Shown here: one piece after another, positions 24,826 to 37,201 of the stretch
Layout of the letters: each line of letters begins with the position of its first letter
Position numbering within the stretch: the stretch's first letter is position 1
DNA from: Halichondria panicea
Taxonomy: Eukaryota > Porifera > Demospongiae > Suberitida > Halichondriidae
Length of the DNA stretch: 64,000 nt
Reading direction: 5' to 3'
NCBI RefSeq assembly: GCF_963675165.1
Contig: NC_087390.1
Location: forward strand, 2,370,001 to 2,434,000
The notes under the pieces: model-generated
The model's input: the letters and a program-made list of their open reading frames with translations, nothing else
Database searches by the model: none
What the model was told of the DNA's origin: nothing
Made by a program: the position numbers and the translations under genes

Positions 24826-27222
24826 ATGAATACACTAGTGTGTGTAAGCTGTCAAGAGTATGTGTTCCACGATCCCTACCAATGTGACTGTGGAGACAGA
24901 CTGTGTAGCAAGTGCTACAACTCCTATGTTGAGAGGTAAGACTCCAGTAAACTAATGAATGATTGCAGTAATAATTTTAGCACCATGATGATGAGACTGA
25001 GTGTCTAAATATGAAATATACAGGCACAAGCACGAACTAAGCACGAGGGCGAGTTACCTGTATAATGCATAAAACACGAGGATTCTCATCTTATAATTGT
25101 GTGTTTTATATCACGATCATCCCTTACCAAATCATGCCTTGAGGCTACCCGACTGCATTAATAAACAACACGGAAGAGACAACTTTTATTATTCCCTTTA
25201 CAGGGTTGATCACGTGTTATCTTATTTTCTTCAGCGGCCAGAAAAAGTTCATCTGTTCATCCTGCAATGAAGAGAACATTGTGGCCAACTGTTTTCGAGA
25301 CAAGGCAGTGGAATACGAGCTTCGGAATACCACCCTCAAGTGCCTGAACCAGTCCTGTCCCTGGGAGGGGGAGAGCAGGTTCTATCAGGTAACTTTTAGT
25401 TTCTTGGCTGAGTTTCACAATGCGATGTCATAATAACTATTTACAAGGAGGAACCTGTTCCGTTCAGATGCCCCCATTCAGTTGTATAATGCATGTATCC
25501 ACCGGAATCAGTGAATGTACGTATAGATAGTATAGCTTCCAGGTATTCATGACAGTTCCTGTAACACCATCAAGTATTTGAACCTCTCTTTTCAAGGGTT
25601 TTGTTTTACACGGGCAGTGGTAGTGTGTATAGTGCATGTATATAGGATTTGTAGGAGCTGGTAGACAGGTAGTGTAGTGACTTACTCAGAAATTGCAGCG
25701 ATTTTGCTTTGCCTAGAGCTAATTTTATTTGTCGTCCAATATTTCATTGTCTAGAGTGTCTGCAAAATATTTCTATATCTGATGTTTGTTGTTGCTGCTC
25801 TTGTTCTCTCATGCCAGCATATTTGCTGTTCAAAGTGTGTGTTTTTGTTTCTGTAGGAGCATAAGAATTCGTGCAAGTTTGGATCGGTACAATGCCCCAA
25901 CTCAATATACGGCTGTAAAGAAGAACTAATTAGGAGTCAATTACAGGACCACCTCAACAATAAATGCAATTGCAACCCGATCACTTGCCGATGGTGTGGA
26001 CAACGCACCCTCAATGAAGACGTAAGTTAATAATTACGTTACTGATACTATACCATTTAGAATCTCCAACTATTCATTGATTCCCAAAACACATTAACTA
26101 AACAACCTCATTTCAACACAGATTCACGTTCAGAAGGAGTGTGAGATGGCACTAGACTACTGCCCCAATGGGTGTGGGGAGAGGTTACCTAGGAGAGAGG
26201 TGAGTTCTGATTTCAGAGACAATGGCCTTTTTAAACATAATCATCATATCCTGTAGTGCTGTGAATAAATGATGCTGCCATGCTAAAATTGAGTTTGTTT
26301 AGTTATTGATCTTTACCCACTTCCCCACAGATGCTCAAGCATACTAAAACAGTGTGCACTCACCAAGTAAGAGAATGCGACTACAAAGACTTGGGGTGCA
26401 CTTACAAGGTATGTTTACACAGCATTTATTCACTTATGCACTCGTATAATCATAATGTACTTATGTGCTCTTATTCGTCTGCAGGGTACCATCAAAGACC
26501 TAACAAAGCATGCAAAGGAGTACCCCGCATATCACACCCAACTACTGAAAATGGCCAAAAAAGAAATGAAGCAATCTCTTGATCACCAAATTGCCTTAAT
26601 AGACAACAAAACCGATGATCTGAAATCTGAAATTATCAAAATTCGATCTGAGCTGCAGTCACGGCTACAACCAGTAACAGATACTGTGGTAAAAGTTGAG
26701 TCATCAATTATCCAACTACAAGATGGACTCAGTGAGGTATCTCTGCTATTACAAACACTTCAAGCTGCCAGTTACGATGGAACATTCATTTGGAAAATCC
26801 CCGAAGTCACTAGGAGAAGACAAGAAGCTAGAAGTGGGAAAACCGTCTCTCTGTATTCCGCTCCATTCTATACGAGTCGCCATGGATACAAGCTCTGTCT
26901 AAGACTATATATGAACGGCGATGGTTCTGGGAAGGGCACTCACTTGTCATTCTTTATCACCCTAATGCGAGGGGAGTACGATGCCCTCCTCCCCTGGCCA
27001 TTCATACATGCAGTCACTCTGACCCTGGTGGACCAGAACAAGCAGCGAGACATTGTCCAGTCGTTCCGTCCTGAACCAACCTCCTCATCATTCCAGAGAC
27101 CACGAAATGAGATGAACGTTGCCTCAGGCTGTCCCACATTTGTCCTCGTCTCAGTCCTGGACAATGTCTCCTATGTCAAGGACGATACCTTGTTCCTTAA
27201 ATGCAAGGTGACCAATGAATGA
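24826..27222 (+). CDS. TRAF-like RING/zinc-finger/MATH protein, copy B (440 aa)
   Basis: Six exons with the same sizes and phases as the other copies: 24826-24935, 25235-25388, 25857-26021, 26122-26199, 26331-26408, 26485-27222. RING (D24 in place of His), five zinc fingers (fifth finger His204 present), coiled coil and MATH domain are all intact. Compared with A and C the C-terminus lacks NTTGL and ends KCKVTNE; other subgroup marks are SEL for SEV in the coiled coil and HAV for QAV in the MATH domain, all shared with copy E. Predicted role: cytoplasmic TRAF adaptor and E3 ligase. The start MNTLVCVSC is set by alignment and by the conserved TATA spacing. Confidence 0.92.
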
Positions 27223-27282
27223 CAAAACTGTCTTGGAGTACATATTCAACATGATTATAGACATGCAAATGATATAGTATTA

Positions 27283-27392
27283 CCAAGGGCGTATAAAAGA
27301 AGAGAGCAATTTCATGCACATTCACACATTCCTCTGCCCACATTTGAATTCTGCTATAGCTACGTGTACTCTCTTCTTTTATACGCCCTTGG
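27283..27392. mobile_element. 110-bp MITE with CCAAGGGCGTATAAAAGAAG ends
   Basis: Terminal repeats of 24 bp pair exactly. Related copies: 33519-34488 (with a nested insertion), a half copy at 58466-58489, and a single end near 18490-18508. Each end carries a TATAAAAG string, so an insertion brings TATA-like sequence with it. Confidence 0.8.
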
Positions 27393-28329
27393 CATTATTC
27401 ATAGGATCAATCATATCATTTGCAAAGAGTCTGTGTGTTATACTCTTCATGCACGTACTCGAACCATAGATGCACCTCAAGATCTAACTACCAACCTGAA
27501 CATTACTTTTTTTTGTTATTTGTTTGTGTAATATTTATTTGCATTTTGAACCATAGTTATATCAGAGTCATAATTAAAATCTGTCCATTGCTAGATAATA
27601 CATATTTCCACATAAATCAAGTGCCGGTATATATGATTTTTTCGGCAAGTCCATGCATGTAAAAAAATCAGAATTGAAGCCGTAGACATAAACACAGGCT
27701 ACACAGCACACAACTTGAATAATTATTTTTTTTGTAACTTCACAAAGACAGGTGCAGTTTGAGTACTGAAGAACTGCAAAAATAAATGGGTATAGGAGTT
27801 CCACCCAAATTTTAATATAAACCAGCTATTTTATACAAAGAAAGAATCGATTGCAATTGACTCTAGCTTGCGACACTTTGCTTCTCATTAATCTAGCTGT
27901 GAAAATTAATGATCACTATTAAAACACAAAAACCCACTTTCCATTGCCATTTTCATTATTTCCTCGGTGGGTATGTGTATCTCTGTTCTCCAGACTCCTG
28001 TCCTCTAGCGATCTCTTCGTTATTACGTTAGCAACAGTAGAAATATAGCCACTGCTGTACTTAAGCCTGCTACATTATCCATTCAGTTATAATGATGTTG
28101 ATGTAACAACTGGCAAGATTTAGACACAACAGAGATCCAAAATCCACTCAGAAATTAATTTTGTTCCTTAAATTGAGGTTGTTTAATTAATGATCTTTAC
28201 CCACTTCCCACAGGTGTTATTTTGGACCCTGGGGTCTGTCCACTGTGCAGCTAGCTAGCTACAGAGAAGAGAAGCAGATAAACAAGGAGGAAATTATTTT
28301 GGGGGAAAGTGGATGTCAAGCACTATAAA

Positions 28330-28402
28330 ACAGTGTGCACTCATAATCTCTGCACTCACCAAGTAAGAGAATGCGACTACAAGGACTTGGTACTTATAAG
28401 GT
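28330..28402 (+). pseudogene. Orphan TRAF exon 5, start of duplicated segment 3
   Basis: Contains ACAGTGTGCACTCA, CACCAAGTAAGAGAATGCGA and a shortened GGACTTGG...TATAAGGTATG end. A partial duplication of GCACTCA and a deletion break the frame. The preceding 28190-28215 still resembles the exon 5 intron end. Confidence 0.7.
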
Positions 28403-29753
28403 ATGTTCCCACAGTAAGGCCATGCAAAGTCAATTTGTAGTTTCTCAGGCTATTATTCCTAAAATAGCAAGCGGATTGAGGCATTTGATAAATATTAATG
28501 ATAATGATATTCATAGAATTTTAATTGAAACACACCCCTATAAGCGGAAGTGCATACTAGTAATAATTATATTCATGACCAAAACACCATACAAATTTAT
28601 CCTTTTCTTTTCTTTTAGTGCCTTTAATTTTGAGGTCACGTGATATTTAACTTTTTTGTAGCCAATTTCCAAGCGCGAGGGCCTGAGAAACTACAAATTG
28701 ACTTTGCATGGCCTAATTGACTTTTATAATAATTCACTCATTAGAAATTATGTACTCGTATGCTTATATGTTTGTACTCTTATTTATAATTTATTGCTGC
28801 TAGCTGGTTTGATAACACAATTTTTTTCAACGACCAAACAAAGTCTATACAATCATTGTTTGTCTAGGGGTTGTCAGAGTACGCCTGAAATTTTGAATAT
28901 ATTTCCAGGAACACAAGAGCCAGTCAGCAGCAGCTAGATAAGGGAAACCTTCTTCATAGATCCTGGGTAAGTCCCTGGTCTTTATATAAAAATCCCTAAA
29001 CATTCCCCAAACATTCTCTGAAAACTCTTATGAATTCACTACCTGGCTTAGAAAATGCGTCACTTTCTGGCAACGATCCAGTCCTAGTAACTGATTAGCA
29101 AATTTAATTATAAAAAGATGCAATAGGGAGCTAGCATGGAGCCCTGTGATGAGTGATGAGCCTGCTATTCCCCATTATTTTGGCTGCCTCTATACCCTGA
29201 TTGTACTGGTCCTGGACGTGCATGCTGCTGGTCCTGAGTATTATAAAAGTAAAGAGCTTTTCCACCTTCGAATGTGAATGTAGTTGCCAGCACAAGTGAT
29301 AGTTCCATACAGAGCCCAACTCAGCAGCAACATGTACCTTATTTGACCAGGATATGTTCAAAAACACTTTAATGGATAAGGATGGTCCTAAACTCTGTGG
29401 TAGAAGCCGTTACTTACTTCCATTATGCGTACAGTTTCATTATGCGTACAGTTTATGGAGGCCCTTGTGGTGTGCTGGCAGCAGTGCAGACCTTTATACT
29501 CAAGCATCTTATGTTCTCTGACTCTAGCAAGCCACTCAACGAGAGGTGAGTCTATATACACTGTGAGGTGGCTATTTGGAGAGGTTCCTTATAAATAGGC
29601 CTGCACACTGTTTTTAGTGGCCATACGTGGTAGCAAAATAATGTTCAGCTGTTTATTGTGTGATTTAGAAGCCCAGGTAGTACCCTAAATCCCATAGACA
29701 CCTCCAAAACTGCGTATATAAGTATATAGATATTGAATACCTCCCCCCTTACC

Positions 29754-29756
<3 letters not shown>

Positions 29757-29791
<35 letters not shown>

Positions 29792-29797
29792 CCACGC

Positions 29798-29886
<89 letters not shown>
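29757..29886. repeat. (CA)n microsatellite, about 130 bp
   Basis: Near-pure CA repeats with one TACACCCACGCACACG interruption. The inverted paralogue has two TG tracts (61515-61567 and 62384-62455) separated by 0.8 kb. Confidence 0.95.
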
Positions 29887-29887
<1 letters not shown>

Positions 29888-31073
29888 CTCTCTAGTCCCC
29901 GCCCCAGCCCTAGCTGATGAGAGGAGAGAGGGTCTGGTGTCAGCACTAGGGGAGATCTTGTGGAGGGCAGGGGGAGGAAAGAGAGCTGTGGTTGGATTGT
30001 GAGTGGGTTGAACCACATATAATTATGTGTGCTGTCATAGCTAATTAAGTAATTGTTTGAGATGATGTGAAATGAGCGTGCAGATGAATATTATTATTGT
30101 GTTTACTTTGTTTGCGAGTGTGATTGTGCTTATTGAGTCATTGTTTTCGTGGTGAGTTATTAGTTATACCGTAACATGTAATTTGTTCTTTTTCCCCATG
30201 CACACTCATTTAGTGTTGAGTAAACACTTGAGTCGTTCCTACGAGAAAACTTTCGCTGGTGAGTTGATTGTTTTGTTCATAATAAGGAACACAGAACACA
30301 TGTGATGGTAACTGATCCTAACCCTGCGTCACATGTGCTTATATTGATACTAACTTGTGGCTAAAGATAATATAAATTATGTAGTTGGGACTGGTATCGG
30401 AATCATGATCAATCCCCAAAGTTAGCAGTGCACATGTCCCACAATACAATAGCAACTATGACAAATCACCCGATTTTCTAACTGTTAATTATATTCATGA
30501 ATACTTTACATGTGGAAGAACGTTGCCTGTGTGCATTCATTAATTACAACATGATTTAATTATGGAACACCATCGGTATGGAGTATGGAGTTTCCTTTAC
30601 TTGGATTGTTGCCCATTCTCTCATTTTTGCTAAGCTGTATACCTAACAGCTAGTGCACAGTCAGACCTCTTAAGATCATGCTGCATGTAATAATTATAGT
30701 GTTTGCTGCTGTGGGAACTATCACATGACTTTAATTTGAGCTTTGTCACCATACCTCAGCATTAGTTGTCAGCTCCTACAAGTATATATATAATGCTGTA
30801 CGTATAACTGTGTGCAGTTATCAAAGATCAATTATGTTTCAGCAATCTGGATTTTAAAAAGAATGAAGAGTTGTTAGTAAGTTATTTGCAAATTTACATA
30901 GAAAATATTATTGATGCTGCGCAACAAGTGCTGTAATCTTTTTGAATTTGCGCAAATAAGCTATTGCAATTCAGACTTCAAAACCACACAAACATGCACT
31001 CTCCATTGTCATTTTCATTTGTTTCCTCAGTGGATATAGCTAGTTAAACTAAGTAGTGTCCTGGGTCACACAT

Positions 31074-31254
31074 ACAGTAGACTCTCGTTATTCCGGCTCT
31101 CTGAAGTACGTACGGCCACCTTTTATTAGTCATTAGATTTTGAAGAGGTCATTTTTGTAGCCACGGCTATTTTCTGAAATACAGCCACCTCGCTATTCCG
31201 GCCAAGCTGCATGCACTTTCCCAAGGGTGACCGGATTAACGAGAGTCTACTGTA
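31074..31254. mobile_element. Pogo/Tc1-type MITE in segment 3
   Basis: Ends TACAGTAGACTCTCGTTATT and its near complement, bordered by TA. Its partner copy in the inverted duplication is at 60144-60323. Confidence 0.85.
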
Positions 31255-32354
31255 TAGCCTTTTAAGTATGAAAATGGAGTGTAAGTTTAGCAGCTAACAG
31301 CAATTACTATATAAGACAATCGTTTATCTCCTCAACTGTTTTTCCAGCCTGGATTTTCTTCCATGTTGTAAGTAGTATAGACAGCCTCGAGTAAAACCGA
31401 GGGACAGGGATGGCAAGAGTAGGTCACTTTTGCTCCAACATCCCTCTCTGCTTTATCTATGGTTAATTAAGTATGCAGCAGAATGCTGGGGTGTGTGCTA
31501 TTAATAGTTATCCCCTTTTAAGGTGTAACAATAATAGCCTTTCATATAATCTATTTCGCTGGGGTTATCTCAATCCATTGCGGTTTTCAATATTCCACAG
31601 ACTCAAAATTTGTGCATTATTAAGAGTATTCTTTTTCTTTTAATTCAGATGATCGAGCTTTTATTCACAGTACAATGGACTCCTTTCTTCAGTCAATGCT
31701 TGCGTTGGTGAGTCAGGTGTTTGCTTATGTCATTTTCAAAAACAGTTATACATGTATGTCTGTTACTATTTTTACAATTTAATGAGCAATGGTAACTATA
31801 ACATTATGAGGTTTCCATTCCACGGCACATGTACAACCGCAATAATAGCTATGAATATCATTATGCTAGGAAGCTGTAGGCTTCATCTTATGCTGAGTAT
31901 TGTATCAATCCTTGTTCTGTATAGCTACAGTTGTCTGGAACAACAAGTAAGGACTCATTACATGATACAATAATTATAAGTACTCATGAAAGAAGTCAGC
32001 CTCCTAGGAACTAGCTCTACTGAGTCTACTCTAGTATTTTTATACATCATAGCTGACAACCTAAAAAGCTAGTTTGGGATTTTGCTACGATGCCCTTGCT
32101 GGACAACTGTTGTGCAAACCGTAAAATCTGCATAATTTAAGTGCAAAGTTTTGCTTAACGCATTCTGTGTTACTGACTGTCTTAGGCAGGAAGCTTCTTG
32201 AACATGATATACACCATTGCAAGGCATGAACTACACTTAGCTGTATTCATAGCGTTTGTTGTTTTAAACTGCCCACACAGTGACCATTCCAGAAGCCTTA
32301 TAACGTAGTTAGCTGTTGTACACTTAGCTGTATTCATAGCGTTTGTTGTTTTAA

Positions 32355-32940
32355 TATGGTGTGTAATCAATGACAAAATTAGCCAATGTAAATTTAGATG
32401 TGGCATACCAAAACTGGACCCAAAAAATGCTGACAGTGCAGAAAGTGACCCACAGAAAATGGTGCCCTCAGAATTTCTGCTCACATAAGAAAACTATATA
32501 GTAATACCCTCAGCAAATCATACCCATGCCACGCATACTCACAACAGGAAGATATCACCTATCAGAAAATCATATACCCACGAACACACTGACAGGGACC
32601 ATACTCATACCTTCAATTCAATATTGATGTTGGTACAGTAAATATCATTATGTGGTGTGGGTATGAGGGTAAATTTCCTGCTAGTTAAAGTTCTCTTGTA
32701 TGGGTGAGGGTATATACATAGTTCCCCTTTGTGTGTGCATGGGTATGATTTTCTGAGGGTATAGTTTCCTTGTGTATTTTGAGGGCATCGACTTCTGAGG
32801 GTCACTTTCTGAAGGTCATTTTCTGTGAGATACTCACTTTCTGAGGGTCACTTTCTGCATTGTCAGCATTTTTGGGTCCAGTTTTGGAACGGCCTATCTA
32901 AATTTACACCGGTTAATTTTGTCATTGATTACACACCATA
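32355..32940. mobile_element. 586-bp inverted-repeat element with TTTTAA target duplication
   Basis: About 90-bp terminal inverted repeats (TATGGTGTGTAATCAATGAC ...). TTTTAA lies on both sides. Segment 2 at about 22420-22432 shows the uninterrupted target GTTTTAAACGCCCAC. The interior repeats variants of GAGGGTCACTTTCTG on both strands; no protein seen. Confidence 0.85.
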
Positions 32941-33516
32941 TTTTAAACGCCCACACAATGACCATTCCAGAAGCCTTTATAACGTAGTCAGCTGTTGTCA
33001 ATGCTATTCATGTCAATTTCAATGGTTGTCTTGTCATGTTCACACACTGTTGCTAGTTGCTAAGCGCTCATGTAAAATAATTAAGGCGCGAGGCAACTAA
33101 TATATACTGCATCGTATCTCAGAAAACCTTTGTATATGTACGTATGTATGTCATGCTTCAGGAATGCGGAATTAGGTGTGGCTACATTCGTTTACCTCCA
33201 AACTGATCTATACTAATTGGCATAATTTACAAGCGTACTAGCTGGAGGATAGCTATAGGCCGGCTGTAGCCTTAGATCCTGTATCTATGCTGCACTGAAG
33301 CTGTAGAAGAGTGTCACATGATCGAAGCCATCCAACAACGACTCGACACTACTACTCTTGGAAAGAGAAAGCAGAGTTCTAGAGAGACTGATTCTAACCA
33401 ATAACTGATGTAATTGCTACTTTTATAGCTATGCGCACGCATCCATAATTATATCCAAATCTCATTCTCTACACTCTCTACATGATCCTCCTTTCTCCTA
33501 AAATCTCCTAAAATTG

Positions 33517-34490
33517 TACCAAAGGTGTATAAAAGAAGAGAGGGAATGTAACAGCAAAAGAGCAGAGTTTAAACATGGGCAGATGAATGTGCATGAATGC
33601 ACTTCACACATCCTTCCGCCCACGTTTGAATTATGCTGGCTACGTGTACTAGATAATGAGTTGCATGCCTTTACAGTGCATCCAGTCTAGAGAGTAGAAT
33701 ACCAAACATGTGTAAGTAGTTGTACTTAAATGAAAATATGCTGATACCGTTGTGTAGGTGAATGAATAAGCTACAACATACATATCCAAAAGTGTTCCAT
33801 GACAACATAAGGTGGTGGATTAATAAAACGGTACCCAATTGAGTTATTGGTTAGGGAGAGAAAAGGCCAACGTTTTCCGGCTAAGGTGTGGAACTTTTTC
33901 ACAACATCTATATAATTGCTCACCTGAGTGTGTCTGAATGCGGGTCCAGATCCCTGTACTGATGTGATGGAGAGGGGGATGTCCCTCAATCCTCGAAGGT
34001 CTCAACCGAGCCCTGTGACCACACCCACGACACCACTGCCCACCTCACCTCTTCTCCAGTAGACAGCCTCCTGCAGGGAGACAATAGCAATGTGTTTTAA
34101 AATAATATCTACACATCTTCCACAGTGCTCAAAATTGCTAGTTTTTAGTATCGTTTCGGTTAGGGAGAGATTTAAAGAAGATCTTACGGCTAAGGTCCAC
34201 AGAGTAAGCTTGAATAAATTGTCTAACTTTTGATAAGAAAATGTTGTCTAGAAATACTTTAGTTCCGGAGATAATTAATGTTACATACATTTTTTTACGA
34301 TCACCCCTGTTACCTAAAATTATTTTCCGCTACAACAACTTTTGGGTAAATATTTTTCTTTTACCTATACAATGGTATCAGCACAATTTCTTAGAAATGT
34401 TCCAATCTCGAGTTTAAGTACAACTACTCACCTATTTTTGTATTCTACTCTCTAGACTGGATGCACTGTATATATACGCCCTTGATTGTA
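33517..34490. mobile_element. MITE split by a second, nested element (33672-34470)
   Basis: The outer MITE (CCAAAGGTGTATAAAAGAAG ... CGCCCTTG) belongs to the family seen whole at 27283-27392. Inside it is a 799-bp element with TACAGTGCATCCAGTCTAG ends and TA borders. Outer flanks share ATTGTA, a possible 6-bp target duplication. Confidence 0.75.
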
Positions 34491-35598
34491 CAACTCTGCG
34501 CGAGACTATAATCATGCGTGTGCGTTGCCGTATACCTAGTTTCTTGTGCAATCACTTAGCAGCCATTGCAGCCATTGTAGCCACTAATTTTTTGAATGCC
34601 ACTAATTGAAAGAGTCGATCACTCCTGGTTCAGTTTTTGAGAAGGTGAGTATATTGACTATATTATGCTGACCCGATATGTAGAGTAAGCCTCTATTAGT
34701 TGATGTGTCCTTATTAACCAAGTGCGCTTATTAACCAGTAACAGGAAACGCAATTAAGCCGTAATTTTCTATTCATGGTGAAGTCTATTGAAATATGCTT
34801 GTATAGAAGAAATGGGCAAAGAGTCGTGCCATTCGAGGTATATGCATGTGCTTCTATGGTGTCATTTTAGCTATGTTATGCCGGAAATGTTATGGTTATG
34901 TATACATTTAGATACAATGGCTCTATTCTCCATATTAGAGACTAACAAAGGAAATTTGACAGACCTACACTACTTCGATGGTCTGGCTAACCAGGATGAG
35001 ACTATACGACTGACTATAGGTATGTTGAGAGATGTGCAAACCACAGCTAATGTAATAGATACTTCCACAGACAATGCAGAGGGGAGAGGGTCGTTGGTGG
35101 AGGATGCAGTGCACTCTTGTCAGTTTTGTTCTACTGTAGGTGGAGAAATACTGCATGTGAGCTGCATGGAACGGATCTGAACCAATTGTTTGATTGTATG
35201 GCAACGGTGAACTGTAATGAAAACTTAATGGCGGTGGACGGATCGAGGACACTTTCATTAGAAGTAGTGGCTTTGGTTGCTTTGATCAAAGTTAGAGGAC
35301 GTATTAGTGGTACTAAGGACGATCCAGATCAATTCTTACAAATTCTACAGCTCAGAACTGCAGAAGGCATTTTTCAAGTGTTCTGGTCATAAACCTTAAA
35401 TTCACTCACGATTCATGACATTTCGATCATTACCTATAATTATGGACAGAGGAGCAATCAAGCATTCACACCCCATGGTCTCCACCGACTCAGTGGACCT
35501 GGCCCTGCCAAGTCGAGTTGACAAAATGCTGTTGGGCGGGGCTAAATGGGACCCGGATGGATGTCACAGGCAATCAAATTCCTGGCCTTGCTTTATCT

Positions 35599-35904
35599 TA
35601 GTTGGGCAGAGCCCGACCGTCCCTGACGGGAGGTAGGGTTTCAAGCCTATATTATCAGGATATGTCTTTGCTGCAACTATAGTTGCAGCCCAATCAGATT
35701 GCAGCATTTCTGCTGTGGTCTGTGTCACATCCGTTGCGCAACCTCAAGCAAGGTCAAATTGGTTAACACCCACTTCAGAATAATAATATTCATAGAATAA
35801 AAATTAATGATTATTCATAGCTGCTTATCAGCTGTTACATAATTAAGCAAGACAAATCCTGACATAAGCTTGAAACCCGGGGACGGTCGGGCTCCGCCCA
35901 ACTA
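35599..35904. mobile_element. 306-bp inverted-repeat element with perfect 9-bp target duplication
   Basis: Ends TAGTTGGGCAGAGCCCGACC and the near complement, followed inward by GGGTTTCAAG on both arms. GCTTTATCT occurs exactly at 35590-35598 and 35905-35913. A 9-bp duplication is typical of Mutator-like elements. Non-coding. Confidence 0.88.
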
Positions 35905-36105
35905 GCTTTATCTGGCTAGTTCTACTACAGAGGAGGTCGGACATCACTTGAACTTTCACTAATTATGACCTTTTAATGACATTCCAGGCCAAATTGCTTT
36001 TACGTTTTATGCTGATTCAGCACAAATAATGCTGACTCAGCAGTAGCGTCTCCTTGCGTTTCTGCATTGTGACAGAAGCCCTAAACCAGTTGCATGCAGT
36101 TATAT

Positions 36106-36871
36106 CAGAGATACAAAAGAAAAGGGATTGGAAACGAAATTTTTACGAAATTTTTGCGTGAAGCATTCCGCGTTATAGGGCGTGGCTAAAACTACAAAGG
36201 ATTATATTTATAGTCAGCATGCTCATTACCAGTCTTGACTGCTCTACAATGTGCTGTACATAGAAACAGTGAAATTGATCATTTTTAATGTTGATTTTTC
36301 TAAAAAGTAAAGAGAAATTAGCTCTAAAAAGTCCACTAAGCCATGCAGCCACTATTACTAGACAAATAAATGCTATGCAAGAAGAAATAGCCTTTACTAT
36401 GAAGTCGTAGGAGGGACAGGCCCGTGGCGTGTCTAAAAGTATACTAAAGCAGTTTGAAGGACTATACTGCAAACGTTTATGAACAGTACAGCTTATTTAT
36501 AGCATGAAGCCATTCTATGTAGCACTTAGATACATAATAACCAAGTCAAGCAATGTCCTTTGCTGTTTTGACTTCACAGGAGGGACAGAGAAAAGTTGAC
36601 ATAGAGTAATTCAAGCTAAACTCAAAAAAATTGGAAACAGAGTAAAGACAACGGACTTAGAGCTTGTCAGTGGTATAAGCTTACTTCTCTCAAGTATCTC
36701 CCAGGCCCTGAGTGATCTCTAGTGGATAGGAGAGCTAGAAACCAGGGATATAAAACTTTTCCATGTAATTATTTGCGAGCGCAATAATTACACGGAGTGC
36801 TTCACCGGATGTCAGTCCTTTTACATAGGGCGTGGGCGGTCGTTTCCAATCCCCTTTCTTTTGTATCTCTG
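36106..36871. mobile_element. 766-bp element nested in the 2-kb element
   Basis: 32-bp ends starting CAGAGATACAAAAGAAA, one mismatch between arms, flanked by GTTATAT on both sides (36099-36105 and 36872-36878). Non-coding. Confidence 0.87.
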
Positions 36872-36901
36872 GTTATATATGATTATCGCTATTAAGATCT
36901 G

Positions 36902-37195
36902 ATGGCTACTGGACCTAACCCTATGTCTATGAGCACCGACAGCGACAGTAGCAGTGAGGATGAAGGCAGCAATGGCAGAAACAGTGACAGTGACAGTGAC
37001 AGTGACACTCCTAACATAACAGTGACAGTGCTAGTGAGCCTGATAGTGAGCCAGAGGATGTTTGAGAGACAACATTAACACAGAGATGTCACAGACTAAA
37101 ATTTAAGCGTATTGGTAGCAAGAAGGAGCAAAGATACCAAGATGCTCTTCGATCAGCTCAGGATGTGCGATGGCTTGGACATACAATCCCTGTCT
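36902..37195 (+). pseudogene. Decayed acidic, Ser-Asp-rich open frame within the 2-kb element
   Basis: Starts ATG at 36902 and reads a Ser/Asp-rich stretch (SDSDSDSD). A frameshift near 37015 and then a TGA interrupt it; the frame that continues reads RLKFKRIGSKKEQRYQDAL and HTIPVSLFKE. The latter faintly recalls proteins with a HIRAN-like domain found in invertebrate repeats, but I cannot confirm this. Probably a decayed element-borne gene. Confidence 0.4.
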
Positions 37196-37201
37196 CATTA
37201 T

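Larger units (their letters stand above)
28330..35200 (+). repeat. Duplicated segment 3
   Basis: Same block order as segments 1 and 2. The part 28850-33316 is repeated in inverted orientation at 58490-63340. It contains the 130-bp CA tract, the MITEs at 31074-31254 and 32355-32940, and MINDY4 exon remnants at its right end. Confidence 0.8.
31649..35200 (+). pseudogene. MINDY4 exon remnants in segment 3
   Basis: First visible exon at 31649-31709 (frame lost); exon 7 at about 34943-35115, where [20 protein letters not shown] is still readable in one frame but the LELCIRTK end is lost; last exon remnant at about 35137-35195. Exons 2-6 are absent. Exon 7 here encodes HYFDGLANQ, showing the residue replaced by the stop in the gene at 4462. 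Confidence 0.75.

Noticed and set aside
26940-27164. Minus-strand frames antisense to TRAF exon 6 (also 40744-40968 and 58121-58345)
   Set aside because: Recurring only because exon 6 is conserved on the other strand; shadows.
29685-30018. Minus-strand Cys-Val repeat proteins
   Set aside because: Translations of the CA/TG microsatellite; same for 61364-61602.
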